DNA from: Alphaproteobacteria bacterium
Lineage (GTDB): Bacteria; Pseudomonadota; Alphaproteobacteria; Sphingomonadales; Sphingomonadaceae
DNA: 64,000 nt
Reading direction: 5' to 3'
Assembly (NCBI GenBank): GCA_030424845.1
Contig: JAUHWC010000003.1
Span: forward strand, 371,416-435,415
Shown here: one piece after another, positions 27,993-39,354 of the stretch
How the letters are laid out: the number at the start of each line of letters is the position of its first letter
How positions within the stretch are numbered: position 1 is the first letter of the stretch
Notes under the pieces: model-generated
What the model saw: the letters and a program-made list of their open reading frames with translations, nothing else
The model's database searches: none
Told to the model about the DNA's origin: nothing
Translations under genes and position numbers: made by a program

Positions 27993-28787
27993 ATGAGGAC
28001 TTCTAAGATCTTGTCGCTTGGCGTGATTGCCGCTTCGGCGCTGGCTGTTTCCGGCTGTTCGGCCTTTGGTGGCGGTGGTGGCCCGCGTGAGACGGCTTAC
28101 GTGGCACGCGATGTGGAAACGCTCTACACGGCGGCCAAGGCGCGGCTCGATCGCGGGGACCTGACGATTGCGGCTGCCCTGTTTGACGAGGTGGAGCGCC
28201 AGCACCCCTATTCGCCCTGGGCCCGGCGCGCGCAGCTGATGAGCGCCTTCGCCTATTACGCTCGTGGCCAGTACAACCAGTCGATCCAGTCGGCCACGCG
28301 TTTCCTGTCGATCCATCCCGGCAACCGCGATGCGCCCTATGCCTATTACCTGATCGCCATGTGTTATTACGAGCAGATCAGCGATGTGGAACGCGATCAG
28401 GCCATTACCCTTCAGGCCCGCCGCGCCCTGCAGGAAGTGATCCGGCGCTATCCGCGTAGCGAATATGCCTCGGATGCCCGGCTGAAGCTGGACCTGGTGA
28501 ATGATCACCTGGCCGGCAAGGAGATGGAGATCGGCCGTCATTACGAGCGCACCGGTCACTGGCTGGCCGCGCAGCTGCGTTTCCAGCGCGTCGTTCAGGA
28601 TTACCAGACAACAAGCCATGCTGCCGAGGCGCTTTATCGCCTGACGGAAACCAGCCTCTCGCTCGGCATTCCCGAAGAAGCGCGTCGCTATACCGCTGTG
28701 CTTGGTGCCAACTATCCGGGCAGCGAGTGGTACGAGAAGGCTTACGAGCTGATCGAGGAATACCAGCCCGAAGCGCTGGGCGGCTGA
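27993..28787 (+). CDS. bamD: Outer-membrane assembly lipoprotein BamD
   Basis: Essential TPR lipoprotein of the BAM complex that inserts beta-barrel proteins in the outer membrane. 264 aa, usual length. The signal ends in the lipobox VSGC (Cys near residue 22). TPR segments follow: YTAAKARLDRGDLTIAAALF, HPYSPWARRAQLMSAFAYYARG, YAYYLIAMCYYEQI, QEVIRRYPRSEYASDARLKL and GHWLAAQLRFQRVVQDYQTT, all typical of BamD. The start at 27993 is the one that gives a correct lipoprotein signal. It is divergent from the MFS gene and 67 bases before recN, a linkage common in alphaproteobacteria. Confidence 0.96.
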   Translation: MRTSKILSLGVIAASALAVSGCSAFGGGGGPRETAYVARDVETLYTAAKARLDRGDLTIAAALFDEVERQHPYSPWARRAQLMSAFAYYARGQYNQSIQSATRFLSIHPGNRDAPYAYYLIAMCYYEQISDVERDQAITLQARRALQEVIRRYPRSEYASDARLKLDLVNDHLAGKEMEIGRHYERTGHWLAAQLRFQRVVQDYQTTSHAAEALYRLTETSLSLGIPEEARRYTAVLGANYPGSEWYEKAYELIEEYQPEALGG

Positions 28788-28854
28788 TCCACAAGAAGCA
28801 GCACTTGCGGCAATTGCGATTTGCGGCCCTGCGCCGTAGAGATTCGCGCCTGCC

Positions 28855-30519
28855 ATGCTGACTTCGCTCGCCATTCGCAACATCGTGCTGATTGACGCGC
28901 TGGACTTGTCCTTCGCGCAGGGTCTTGGCGTGCTGACCGGCGAGACGGGGGCGGGCAAGTCGATCCTGCTCGATGCGCTTGGGCTGGTCCTGGGCAATCG
29001 TGCCGAGACCGCGCTGGTGCGTGCAGGTGAGGACAAGGCGAGCGTTACCGGCACATTCGAGTTCGGCCGGTTGCCCCCCGCTGTTGCCGAGGCGCTCGAT
29101 GAAGCCGAAGTCGAACTGGAGAAGGGCGAGCCACTGATCATCCGCCGCACGCTGAAGGCGGATGGTGGCTCCAAGGCTTTCGTGAATGACCAGCCGGTCG
29201 GCGTGGCACTGCTTCGCTCGATTGCTCCGGCCCTGGTCGAGCTGCACGGCCAGCATGATGATCGCGGGCTTGTGAACCCGCGTGGCCATCGCGCCCTGCT
29301 GGACCGATATGCCGACGGCGATGTGGCAGGCGTGGCCGCCGCACATGCCAAGTGGCAGGAAGCGGATGCCAGGCTGGCAGCAGCGCGTGACGCGATTGCC
29401 CGGGCGAAGGCGGACCAGGACCTGATGCTGGCTCATCTGGCCGAGCTGACCAACATCGCGCCCGAAGAAGGGGAGGAGCAGCAGCTCGCCCTGGCGCGTG
29501 CTGACATGCAGAAGGGGGAGAAGCTCTCTGGCGACCTGGAAGAGCTGCGCGCTTTCTGGGACGGGTCTGACAGCGCGCTTGCGCAGATGCGCAGCGCCGC
29601 GCGAAGGCTGGACAGGATTGCAGAGCAGCATCCCTTGCTGACAGAGGCACTGGCCGCGCTGGACCGGGCGGTGATCGAGGCCGGGGAAGCAGAGGAAAAG
29701 CTCATCGCGGCAGCCGAGGCCATGCAGTTCGATCCGCTCGAACTCGACCGCATCGAAACACGCCTGTTCGAATTGCGCGCACTGGCCCGCAAGCATGATT
29801 GCTCGGTCGATGACTTGCCTGCGACCATGCGTCACTTGCGCGAACAGCTTGATGCCATCGAACACGGGGAAGCGGATATTGCCGCGCTGGAGAAAGAAGC
29901 GGGTGCGGCAAGGCAGGCCTATGTCGCCCTTGCCGAGGCGCTGCATGCCATGCGCGTTTCGGCCGGCATGGCGTTGGACGAGGCTGTTGCGGCGGAACTC
30001 GCGCCGTTGAAACTGGATGCCGCGCGCTTCCGGACTTCCGTGACCCGGCTTGAGGAGGACAAGTGGAACGCTTCCGGCATGGACGCGGTGGAATTCCTCA
30101 TTGCCACCAACCCGGGCGCTGACTTTGCGCCACTCGCCAAGATCGCCTCCGGCGGCGAGCTTTCCCGCTTCATCCTCGCTCTGAAGGTGGCGCTGGCGGA
30201 GAAGGGCGGGGCGGCAACTGTGATCTTTGACGAGATCGACCGCGGCGTGGGCGGGGCAGTGGCATCGGCCATCGGCGAGCGGCTGGCGCGGCTGGCATCT
30301 GACGGGCAATTGCTGGCCGTCACCCACAGCCCGCAAGTCGCCGCACGCGGCAATCGTCACTACATGATCGCCAAGTCGTCCGAAGGCACGGTCACGCGCA
30401 CCTCTGTCGCCTTGTTGGACGAAGCCGGGCGGCAGGAAGAGATCGCCCGCATGCTTTCGGGCGCGGAAATCACCGCCGAAGCGCGGGCTCAGGCAGACAG
30501 GTTGCTGGAAGGAGTATGA
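28855..30519 (+). CDS. recN: DNA repair protein RecN
   Basis: SMC-like ATPase acting early in double-strand-break repair, 554 aa, normal length. Walker A is GETGAGKS (residues 29-36), a central coiled coil occupies about residues 160-370, and the signature ASGGELSRFILALK precedes Walker B (VIFDEIDRGVGGAVA) and the LLAVTHSPQVAA switch. The start MLTSLAIRNIVLIDALDL is canonical. It lies downstream of bamD and one base before the lipoprotein gene. Confidence 0.97.
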   Translation: MLTSLAIRNIVLIDALDLSFAQGLGVLTGETGAGKSILLDALGLVLGNRAETALVRAGEDKASVTGTFEFGRLPPAVAEALDEAEVELEKGEPLIIRRTLKADGGSKAFVNDQPVGVALLRSIAPALVELHGQHDDRGLVNPRGHRALLDRYADGDVAGVAAAHAKWQEADARLAAARDAIARAKADQDLMLAHLAELTNIAPEEGEEQQLALARADMQKGEKLSGDLEELRAFWDGSDSALAQMRSAARRLDRIAEQHPLLTEALAALDRAVIEAGEAEEKLIAAAEAMQFDPLELDRIETRLFELRALARKHDCSVDDLPATMRHLREQLDAIEHGEADIAALEKEAGAARQAYVALAEALHAMRVSAGMALDEAVAAELAPLKLDAARFRTSVTRLEEDKWNASGMDAVEFLIATNPGADFAPLAKIASGGELSRFILALKVALAEKGGAATVIFDEIDRGVGGAVASAIGERLARLASDGQLLAVTHSPQVAARGNRHYMIAKSSEGTVTRTSVALLDEAGRQEEIARMLSGAEITAEARAQADRLLEGV

Positions 30520-30520
30520 C

Positions 30521-33099
<2,579 letters not shown>

Positions 33100-33109
33100 G
33101 GCGCGCGCA

Positions 33110-33196
33110 GTGAAGAAGGGCGCATGGATTGCGATCGGTGTGTGGCTAGGCCCATGTATCGGGATTGGCCTTGCTCTGGTTGGCCTGACCATATGA
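33110..33196 (+). CDS. Possible 28-aa single-helix membrane peptide
   Basis: GTG at 33110, ten bases after the ligA stop, opens a 28-codon frame with three basic-side residues (MKKG) followed by one hydrophobic, glycine-rich stretch suited to a single membrane helix and a TGA at 33194. Such tiny frames may arise by chance. The position after ligA and the clean Lys-Lys-then-hydrophobic layout are the only support. Confidence 0.35.
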   Translation: MKKGAWIAIGVWLGPCIGIGLALVGLTI

Positions 33197-33274
33197 CTAT
33201 CCGATACTCTCGGATGGCTCCCAGGCTGTCCTGACTTGCGTCACGTTGACGCTGCGCCTAACGGCAGAGGCATC

Positions 33275-33661
33275 ATGAGTGCACGCCCCTCTTCCTTGCG
33301 CAACTGTGCTGCCATGATGTTGCTGGCTGTTGCCCTTCTGTTGCAGGCGGCAACCCCGCAGGGATGGATGCTGGAAAGCGATGCGTCCGGGCAGATCACG
33401 ATCGAGATCTGCAATTCCGACCAGGTTCTCGTCATCCCTGCAGGTGATGCATCGCCCGCCCATGACGTGCTCGACGACGAGGCCAAGCCGGTCTGCACCT
33501 TTGCCGGCCTGCAGGACAGCGGCATCGATGCCGACCCCAATCTTCGCCTGCCGCTGCCGCAACTGGCGGAGGCGGCTTATGATGCGCTGCGGGCCAAGGC
33601 GCTTTCTCCCGATACGCCGGCCAGTCTTCCACCCGCAACAGGGCCACCCTCTCTCGCCTGA
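33275..33661 (+). CDS. DUF2946-like exported protein
   Basis: A 128-aa protein with an N-terminal hydrophobic segment (MMLLAVALLLQAATPQG) and the pattern PQGWMLE ... ITIEICNSD ... VCTFAGL, which resembles the DUF2946 family found with copper and TonB-dependent transport genes in proteobacteria; the two-cysteine spacing fits but the usual histidine-rich segment is poor here. I chose the ATG at 33275; an upstream start at 33236 lacks a sensible signal. The TonB-dependent receptor begins 60 bases downstream, so both are probably one transcript. The family call is moderate. Confidence 0.6.
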   Translation: MSARPSSLRNCAAMMLLAVALLLQAATPQGWMLESDASGQITIEICNSDQVLVIPAGDASPAHDVLDDEAKPVCTFAGLQDSGIDADPNLRLPLPQLAEAAYDALRAKALSPDTPASLPPATGPPSLA

Positions 33662-33720
33662 CGCAATTGACCCGCTGCGCCCCGTGCGCGGCATCATCTA
33701 GCTCAGCCGAGAGAATCTTC

Positions 33721-35832
33721 ATGCTTTCCAAGAAACAGCTTCTGTGCGCGGTGACTGCCGCGCCAATCGCCCTGCTGCCTGGCCACGCCATGGCGCAAGG
33801 TGGCGAGACTTCCGATGACGGCATCCTGACCGATGTCATCCTTGTCACCGCCGACATTCCGGAAACCGGGATCGACAGCCGCGAACCGCCGCACCAGATT
33901 GCCCTTCCTGCCGATGCCGTGGGCGTTGCGGCGCGCATGCCCGGGGCAGCGGCCATCGGCAACGGTGCCTTGTCCGGACAACTCTCCTATCGCGGCCTCT
34001 TCGGCCAGCGTGTCCTGGGCAGGGTGAACGGGCAACGATTTGCAACCGGTGGCCCCAACGCGATGGATCCGCCGCTGCATTATGCGCCATCGATCCTGCT
34101 CGACCGGATCGAGGTCGCACGCGGTGTCGCCCCTGTCAGCGAAGGTCCCAGCCTTGCCGGTGCGGTGAATGCACAACTGGTCCAGGTGCCCTTCGCGAGC
34201 GGTTCCGTGCCTGAAGTGCACGGCCGCATTTCCGCACAATACCGCAGTGTCGACCAAAGCCACGCCGTGGGCGGCGCGCTCGGACTTGCCACCCAGAGCT
34301 GGCGGATCGGGATCATCGCCTCGCACGAGCAAGGCGATGACTATGAATTTGCCGGTGGCAGTGTGGGCGGCTCTTCCTTCGAGCGGACCAATTACGGGAT
34401 CCATGCCGGGCTGAAGCTGGGTGACGGGGAACTCTTTGCCGAATATCGCCGGAACGAGACGGATCCCACCGGCAATCCCGCTTTCCCCATGGATATTGTC
34501 TACTTCAACACCGACTTCTTCCGCGGCGGCTATACCGGGGAGCTGAGCGAGCAAGTCGCGCTGGATGTGTCGATCGGCCATGTCTCGGTGCGACACCTGA
34601 TGGACAATTACAGCCTGCGTGATCCCGATCCTGCGGCCATGAGGACGAGGGCCACTTTCGCAGATGCCGACACGTTCACGGCAGAAGCCAGCCTGCGGTT
34701 CGGTTCGGCCAGCCGGAACGTGACCATCGGCGGCGACCTTGAACTGGTGGAAAAGTATGTCCGCATTACCAACCCGTTCAACGCCGACTTCTTCGTGGAA
34801 GCGCAGCCGGACCTGAATTCAGACCGCTACGGCGCCTTCGTTCAGTTGCGCCACGGATATGGAGAGGTTGAATTCGAGTTGGGTGCGCGGATCGACAGGG
34901 TCGAACAATCGGGCGCAATCCCTGAACTCGGAAGTGCCGTCCCGATGGGACCGGTCAATCTTGCCAACCAGTTCGCGGCCTCTCCGCGTCAAGCCGGCGA
35001 CACGACCTTCGATGCCGTCCTGCGCCTGTGGCTGCCCGGCGACGAGGTCACGCCGCGACTGGCCCTGGCCCGCAAGACCCGTGTGCCCAGCGTGCTGGAG
35101 CGGTTCGGGTGGCTGCCGACGGAGGCCAGTTTCGGGCTCGCCGATGGCAATATCTATGTCGGTAACCAGGACCTGGAGCCGGAAACGGCATGGATCGCGG
35201 AGGCGGGTTTCGATGTGGAGACGGGGCCGGTCCGCTTTCGTCCGACTGTCTTCTATCGCCGGGTCGATGATTACATCCAGGGCACGCCTTTCGATGCCAC
35301 GGTGGGCGTGATCGACAGCCAGGTGGAGATGGTCGCCAACATGAACGGGGATGCCACGCCGCTGATGTTCCGCAATGTCGATGCCGAACTCTATGGCCTC
35401 GACGTGGACTTCACCGTCCAGGCAACGCGGAATCTGCTGTTTGAAGGTGTTGCCAGCTACGTGCGGGCGAAGAGGCGGGACATTGCCGACAGCCTCTATC
35501 GCGTGCCACCGGCGAATGCGCGGCTGGCGGCGATCTGGCAGCAGGACAGCTGGTCCCTCGGTGCGGAGCTGACGGCGGCCGACGAGCAGGAAGACGTCTC
35601 CCTTTCCAATGACGAAACAGCGAGCGATGGATATGTCGTGGTCGGCCTGTTCGGCAGCCTTGCGCTGAGTGATGGCATCACTCTCGATGCGGGCGTGGAA
35701 AACCTGTACGACGCGTCCTACCAGCCGCATCTTTCGGGTGTGAACCGTGTCGGTGCATCGGATGTGCCGCTGGGCGAGCGTTTGCCCGGGCCGGGCAGGG
35801 GCGTGTGGATCAGGACGCAGATCGCCTTTTGA
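33721..35832 (+). CDS. TonB-dependent outer-membrane receptor
   Basis: A 703-aa outer-membrane transporter powered by TonB. A signal peptide (ending PGHAMAQ) is followed by a possible TonB box (DVILVTADIPETG), a plug domain containing SYRGLFGQRVLGRVNGQRF and a MDPPLHYAPSILLDRIEVARG segment, then the 22-strand barrel with a C-terminal aromatic residue (ends in RTQIAF). The GPNAMDPPLHYAP stretch recalls receptors linked to DUF2946-like proteins and metal uptake; the substrate is not proven. The start at 33721 is chosen because it opens a proper signal peptide. Confidence 0.9.
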   Translation: MLSKKQLLCAVTAAPIALLPGHAMAQGGETSDDGILTDVILVTADIPETGIDSREPPHQIALPADAVGVAARMPGAAAIGNGALSGQLSYRGLFGQRVLGRVNGQRFATGGPNAMDPPLHYAPSILLDRIEVARGVAPVSEGPSLAGAVNAQLVQVPFASGSVPEVHGRISAQYRSVDQSHAVGGALGLATQSWRIGIIASHEQGDDYEFAGGSVGGSSFERTNYGIHAGLKLGDGELFAEYRRNETDPTGNPAFPMDIVYFNTDFFRGGYTGELSEQVALDVSIGHVSVRHLMDNYSLRDPDPAAMRTRATFADADTFTAEASLRFGSASRNVTIGGDLELVEKYVRITNPFNADFFVEAQPDLNSDRYGAFVQLRHGYGEVEFELGARIDRVEQSGAIPELGSAVPMGPVNLANQFAASPRQAGDTTFDAVLRLWLPGDEVTPRLALARKTRVPSVLERFGWLPTEASFGLADGNIYVGNQDLEPETAWIAEAGFDVETGPVRFRPTVFYRRVDDYIQGTPFDATVGVIDSQVEMVANMNGDATPLMFRNVDAELYGLDVDFTVQATRNLLFEGVASYVRAKRRDIADSLYRVPPANARLAAIWQQDSWSLGAELTAADEQEDVSLSNDETASDGYVVVGLFGSLALSDGITLDAGVENLYDASYQPHLSGVNRVGASDVPLGERLPGPGRGVWIRTQIAF

Positions 35833-35841
35833 TCTCATGTG

Positions 35842-35874
35842 ATGCGATGGGCCGCGACGCGGGGCCCATCGCAT
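35842..35874. terminator. Bidirectional hairpin between receptor and DUF2459 genes
   Basis: Perfect 12-bp inverted repeat atgcgatgggcc/ggcccatcgcat with a 9-base loop, between the stop of the plus-strand receptor (35832) and the stop of the minus-strand gene (35888). No T-tract is seen on either side, so it may act as a factor-independent terminator only weakly or as an mRNA 3' stabiliser. Confidence 0.65.
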
Positions 35875-35887
35875 TGCCTCGGTTCGC

Positions 35888-36538
35888 CTAGGGCACCTCG
35901 ATCCATTTCATCACCCCTCCGGCAAATGGTGTCCACCAGCCCATCTGGATGCCGCCCTCGGCCAACACATCGCCCACCCAGCTGTTGCAGGTGTTGGCAA
36001 GCGTGTAGGTCCCCGTTGCCGGGTAATAGGCATCGAGGGGGTTGGTGCCGCGGAGCACCTCGCGCGGGCCATCGGCAGGTGGCAGGCTTTGTTCGATGGC
36101 GGCGACCATGCGGGCATAGGCTTCACGGCTGATGGTGACCGGGCGATGGTTGTCAGACGGGGCGGGGCGCACATAATGGCTGACCCGCATGATCGGATCG
36201 CCGCCGAAGATCGCGATCCGCATTGCCGTGCTGGCCTTCAGGTCTCCCCATGTGGGTACGTCGAGGAACACCTCGCGCTCGCCCCAGCCAACGGCGATAT
36301 GCGTTGGTATGCGACCATCGGGGCGGATCATGGCGCTGGGAAATGTCTCTCGCCAGTCTTTCTGATCGGTCACGACGGGCATGACGATGCCCGTGTGCGT
36401 GCCGTTGGTTTCCACCATGATGGTGACACCGTCTTCGACCTCGGGGGTTGTCCCGTTGCGCGGGATCGAGCTGCCGATCCATCCGAGCAGCGGGAACAGC
36501 AGCACCGCCAGCACGATGCCCAGCAGCACCGCGCGCAT
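35888..36538 (-). CDS. DUF2459/TIGR02117 family protein
   Basis: A 216-aa protein with an N-terminal membrane helix (residues 1-22) and the family features: NGTHTGIVMPV, the AVGWGEREVFLDVPTWGDL block, a YVRPAPSDNHRPV segment and CNSWVGDVLAEGG, where a cysteine-asparagine suggests a papain-like (NlpC/P60-related) active site. It is the last gene of the bla-prmA operon and overlaps the end of prmA if the upstream GTG at 36583 is used; the ATG at 36538 gives the family's usual length. Family function is unknown. Confidence 0.78.
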   Translation of the reverse strand: MRAVLLGIVLAVLLFPLLGWIGSSIPRNGTTPEVEDGVTIMVETNGTHTGIVMPVVTDQKDWRETFPSAMIRPDGRIPTHIAVGWGEREVFLDVPTWGDLKASTAMRIAIFGGDPIMRVSHYVRPAPSDNHRPVTISREAYARMVAAIEQSLPPADGPREVLRGTNPLDAYYPATGTYTLANTCNSWVGDVLAEGGIQMGWWTPFAGGVMKWIEVP

Positions 36539-36555
36539 GGCCTTGCCAAGGCGGT

Positions 36556-37461
36556 TCAGCCAGTGAAGCGATGCCTGAGCCACAGGATCGACCAGTCGCC
36601 GTTGATGATGCGGTATTGCAGGCGGAAACCCGCCTTGTGGTAGGCGCCACGCACGCCAGCTTCCTGGGTCGATAGCAGCCCGGCCAGCACGATATGCCCG
36701 CGCGGGGCCACGGCAAGGGCAAATTCCGGGGCCATCGCAATCAGCGGCCCGGCGAGGATATTGGCGATCAACAGATCGAAGGGAGCGCGGGCGCGCAGGA
36801 ACTCGTCCTCCATCCCGTCTGCGATCAGCATGGATAGCTGGCCGCGCTCCTCGCCCAGCGCAATATTGTTCATTGCCGCATTGTCCGTGACGGCGGGCAG
36901 GCACAGCTCGTCGATATCGCTCGCGGTGGCAAAGGCATTGGGCCACAGCCGCATGGCGGCAAAGGCCAGCAGGCCTGTGCCGGTGCCTATATCGGCGATG
37001 TTGCGCGGGGATACGCCGCGCTGCTTCATGGCATCGAGCATGGCAAGGCAACCGGCAGTCGTTTCATGCTGGCCGGTACCGAAGGCTTGTGCAGCAGGTA
37101 TGCAGAAATCGATGAGGCCCGGTGCACCTGTTGCGGGATGATCGGGCGTATGGACGTGGAAACGCCCTGCGCGGATCGGATCCACGCCTTTCTGGCTCTC
37201 TGCCACCCAATCGGTTTCGGGCAGTTCCTCTGCCGTGATTTCCGGTGCGGAATCAACAAACAGCGAGGCCACGGCCTCTCGCTCCGCGTCGCCGGGTTCG
37301 CCTTCGAGATAGGCATCGAGCCGCCAGATATCGGGTGTTTCGGGATCGGTCTCGAATCCGGTGAGGACGATGTTGTCATCCCACCCGATTGTGAGTTCGC
37401 GCTTTTCCAGCGCGGCTTCGACCTGTTCCTTCGTGGCAGTGGCGGAGAGTTTCCAACTCAT
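36556..37461 (-). CDS. prmA: Ribosomal protein L11 methyltransferase
   Basis: SAM-dependent enzyme that methylates lysines and the N-terminus of ribosomal protein L11, 301 aa, normal length. The N-terminal ferredoxin-like half is followed by FGTGQHETTAGCLAML and the SAM motif IADIGTGTGLLAFAA, then LIANILAGPLI, the PrmA signature. It starts within the last four bases of the beta-lactamase gene (ATGA overlap) and precedes the DUF2459 gene; the three form one operon. Confidence 0.95.
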   Translation of the reverse strand: MSWKLSATATKEQVEAALEKRELTIGWDDNIVLTGFETDPETPDIWRLDAYLEGEPGDAEREAVASLFVDSAPEITAEELPETDWVAESQKGVDPIRAGRFHVHTPDHPATGAPGLIDFCIPAAQAFGTGQHETTAGCLAMLDAMKQRGVSPRNIADIGTGTGLLAFAAMRLWPNAFATASDIDELCLPAVTDNAAMNNIALGEERGQLSMLIADGMEDEFLRARAPFDLLIANILAGPLIAMAPEFALAVAPRGHIVLAGLLSTQEAGVRGAYHKAGFRLQYRIINGDWSILWLRHRFTG

Positions 37462-38378
37462 GGATTTCCTTCGGCCTCTTCGGCAAGCCGCGCATCGAGG
37501 CGGGCGGTGATACTGTTTGCATATGCGGTGCAGGTGGGTTCTGCGGCAAGATCGCCCGCGAGCAGCTTGTCCCGCATGCCGCTGGCAGAGGGGTGCGGGG
37601 TCAGCAGGATGTCGCAGCCCATCACGCCATTTATCCAGACGCGCGCCAGGCCATCGCGGTAACTGCGCAGGTAGAAGGCGTGGTCGGAGAAACGGTATCC
37701 GTCATCGCTCACAGGAGAAAGGCTGTCGGCATAGACGATCTCCTGACAGGATCCGTCCTCGCAACTCTGCCATCTCCAGCTAAGGGCCCCGGGAGTATGG
37801 CCGGGAGTGGGAAAGGCCAGCAGGCGCATGTCACCGAGATCGACAGCCATGTTTCCTTCGAGGATGCGATCTACCGTCACCGGTGCCATTGCAGGATGGC
37901 TTGTGTGCTGGGGATCGTGTGACGAGACCATTCCGGTCCGAAGTGCCGCTGCTGCGTCAGGCGAAGCAAGAACCTGCGCGCCAGTCATGTCTTTCAGCAG
38001 CGCCATTCCGCCTACGTGATCGAAATGCTCGTGGCTGGAGAGGATGTAGCGCACATCCTCGAGCCGAAAGCCAAGCTGCACGATATTGTCTGCCACCACT
38101 TTCGCACCGCCCTCGGTTCCGGTGTCGATCAGGACATGACCATCCGCGCTTGTCACCAGGATCGCACTGATCCCGCAGGTGCCGACATGGTATGTGTTGC
38201 CGTGCACGCGAAAGGGCGGGGCGGGCTTGTCCCAGTCGTCCCAGTCCTCGCATTGCGCGGCCCATGCAGCCTGAGCCGAAGTCTCTGTTTCTCCGGCAGA
38301 CACCTGCGCGGCTGATAGCGCACTTGCGGGCAGGATAGTCAGCCATGCGGTCAGTCGCGCAATTCGGGCGGAAATCAA
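37458..38378 (-). CDS. Subclass B3 metallo-beta-lactamase
   Basis: Exported zinc hydrolase of 306 aa. A signal peptide (ends ALSAAQ) precedes the mature enzyme. Metal ligands are HEHFDH (His116, His118, Asp120, His121 in this sequence), PGHTPGALSW (the third histidine of site 1) and LLTPHPSASGM (distal histidine), the B3 pattern; there is no cysteine ligand as in B1. Related chromosomal enzymes occur in Erythrobacter and Novosphingobium. It is the first gene of an operon with prmA. Antibiotic resistance is likely but not certain, since some relatives are weak enzymes. Confidence 0.88.
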   Translation of the reverse strand: MISARIARLTAWLTILPASALSAAQVSAGETETSAQAAWAAQCEDWDDWDKPAPPFRVHGNTYHVGTCGISAILVTSADGHVLIDTGTEGGAKVVADNIVQLGFRLEDVRYILSSHEHFDHVGGMALLKDMTGAQVLASPDAAAALRTGMVSSHDPQHTSHPAMAPVTVDRILEGNMAVDLGDMRLLAFPTPGHTPGALSWRWQSCEDGSCQEIVYADSLSPVSDDGYRFSDHAFYLRSYRDGLARVWINGVMGCDILLTPHPSASGMRDKLLAGDLAAEPTCTAYANSITARLDARLAEEAEGNP

Positions 38379-38571
38379 AGGCAGTTCCTCTCGGCTCGGG
38401 CGCCCTGATAGACGTGGGCGATGGTCGGGGAAAGGCCATGATTTCCTCGGATAGTGGCAATAAGCCGGTAAACCCGGCCCAAGGTCCGCTTGTCACCACC
38501 GTCACAATCGTTAAGGGAGGCTGCAATCGACAGGTTATCGAGACTCACCGTTCAGTTTCACGGGACCGCTT

Positions 38572-38952
38572 ATGGCTGACAGACCCTTATCGCCGCATCT
38601 CAGCATCTGGAAATGGGGGCCGCACATGCTTGTCTCCATCCTGCACCGCGTATCGGGAGACGGAATGGCGCTCGTCGGCTTGCCCGTCATGCTCTGGTGG
38701 CTGGGCTCGCTTGCCAGCGGACCGGCCGCCTATGAGAGCTTCCAGGCCAACGCGATGAGCCCCTATGGCGTGGTCGTGCTGATCGGCCTGAGCTGGGCTT
38801 TCTTCAATCACATGTGTTCGGGCATCCGCCACTTCATCCTCGACATGGGGGCCGGGTTCGAACTCAACGCCAACCGCACCTGGTCGATCGGATCGATGGT
38901 CGCCGCGCTCGTGCTTACCGCGGCCTTCTGGGTCGCCATCTTCAACGCGTAA
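38572..38952 (+). CDS. sdhC: Succinate dehydrogenase cytochrome b556 subunit
   Basis: Membrane anchor binding haem b and quinone in complex II, 126 aa. It opens with the conserved RPLSPHLSIWKWGPHMLVSILHRVSG, in which SPHL, S and the His-Arg pair are haem/quinone motifs, and has three helices (about 28-48, 62-82, 105-125) plus FFNHMCSGIRHFILD. First gene of sdhC-sdhD-sdhA, 15 bases before sdhD. Confidence 0.96.
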   Translation: MADRPLSPHLSIWKWGPHMLVSILHRVSGDGMALVGLPVMLWWLGSLASGPAAYESFQANAMSPYGVVVLIGLSWAFFNHMCSGIRHFILDMGAGFELNANRTWSIGSMVAALVLTAAFWVAIFNA

Positions 38953-38967
38953 AGGGAGGGACGAGAC

Positions 38968-39354
38968 ATGGGTAACGGAACTTCCATCGGCCGGGTTCGC
39001 GGCCTGGGCGCAGCGAAGGAAGGCACGCATCACTGGCTGCTGCAACGTTTCACGGCTGTCGGCAACCTGCTGATCGGCATCTACCTGGCTTTCAGCTTCG
39101 TGCTGATGCCGGACATGGAATATGCCACGGTTGTCGAGTGGATCTCCGGTCCGGTGCAGGCGACGGCGGTTGCGCTGTTCGTGATCAGCACCTTCTGGCA
39201 TGCCCGCCTTGGCCTGCAGGTCCTGATCGAGGACTATGTGCACGAGGCCGGCAACAAGTTTGCCGCGATGACCGCCCTTAACCTGTTCACCTTTGCCGGT
39301 GCGGCTTTCGGCCTGTTTGCCATTGCCCGCCTTGCGCTTGGAGGTGCCGCCTGA
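38968..39354 (+). CDS. sdhD: Succinate dehydrogenase hydrophobic membrane anchor subunit
   Basis: Second anchor subunit of complex II, 128 aa. It starts with [28 protein letters not shown] and has three membrane helices (about 33-50, 60-80, 100-122) with the [20 protein letters not shown] haem-axial histidine segment. It overlaps the sdhA start by one base (TGATG). Confidence 0.96.
   Translation: MGNGTSIGRVRGLGAAKEGTHHWLLQRFTAVGNLLIGIYLAFSFVLMPDMEYATVVEWISGPVQATAVALFVISTFWHARLGLQVLIEDYVHEAGNKFAAMTALNLFTFAGAAFGLFAIARLALGGAA

Noticed and set aside
33110..33196. A riboswitch or regulatory RNA in front of the DUF2946-like/TonB genes
   Set aside because: The roughly 175-base gap contains a short membrane-peptide frame but no conserved riboswitch box that I could recognise.
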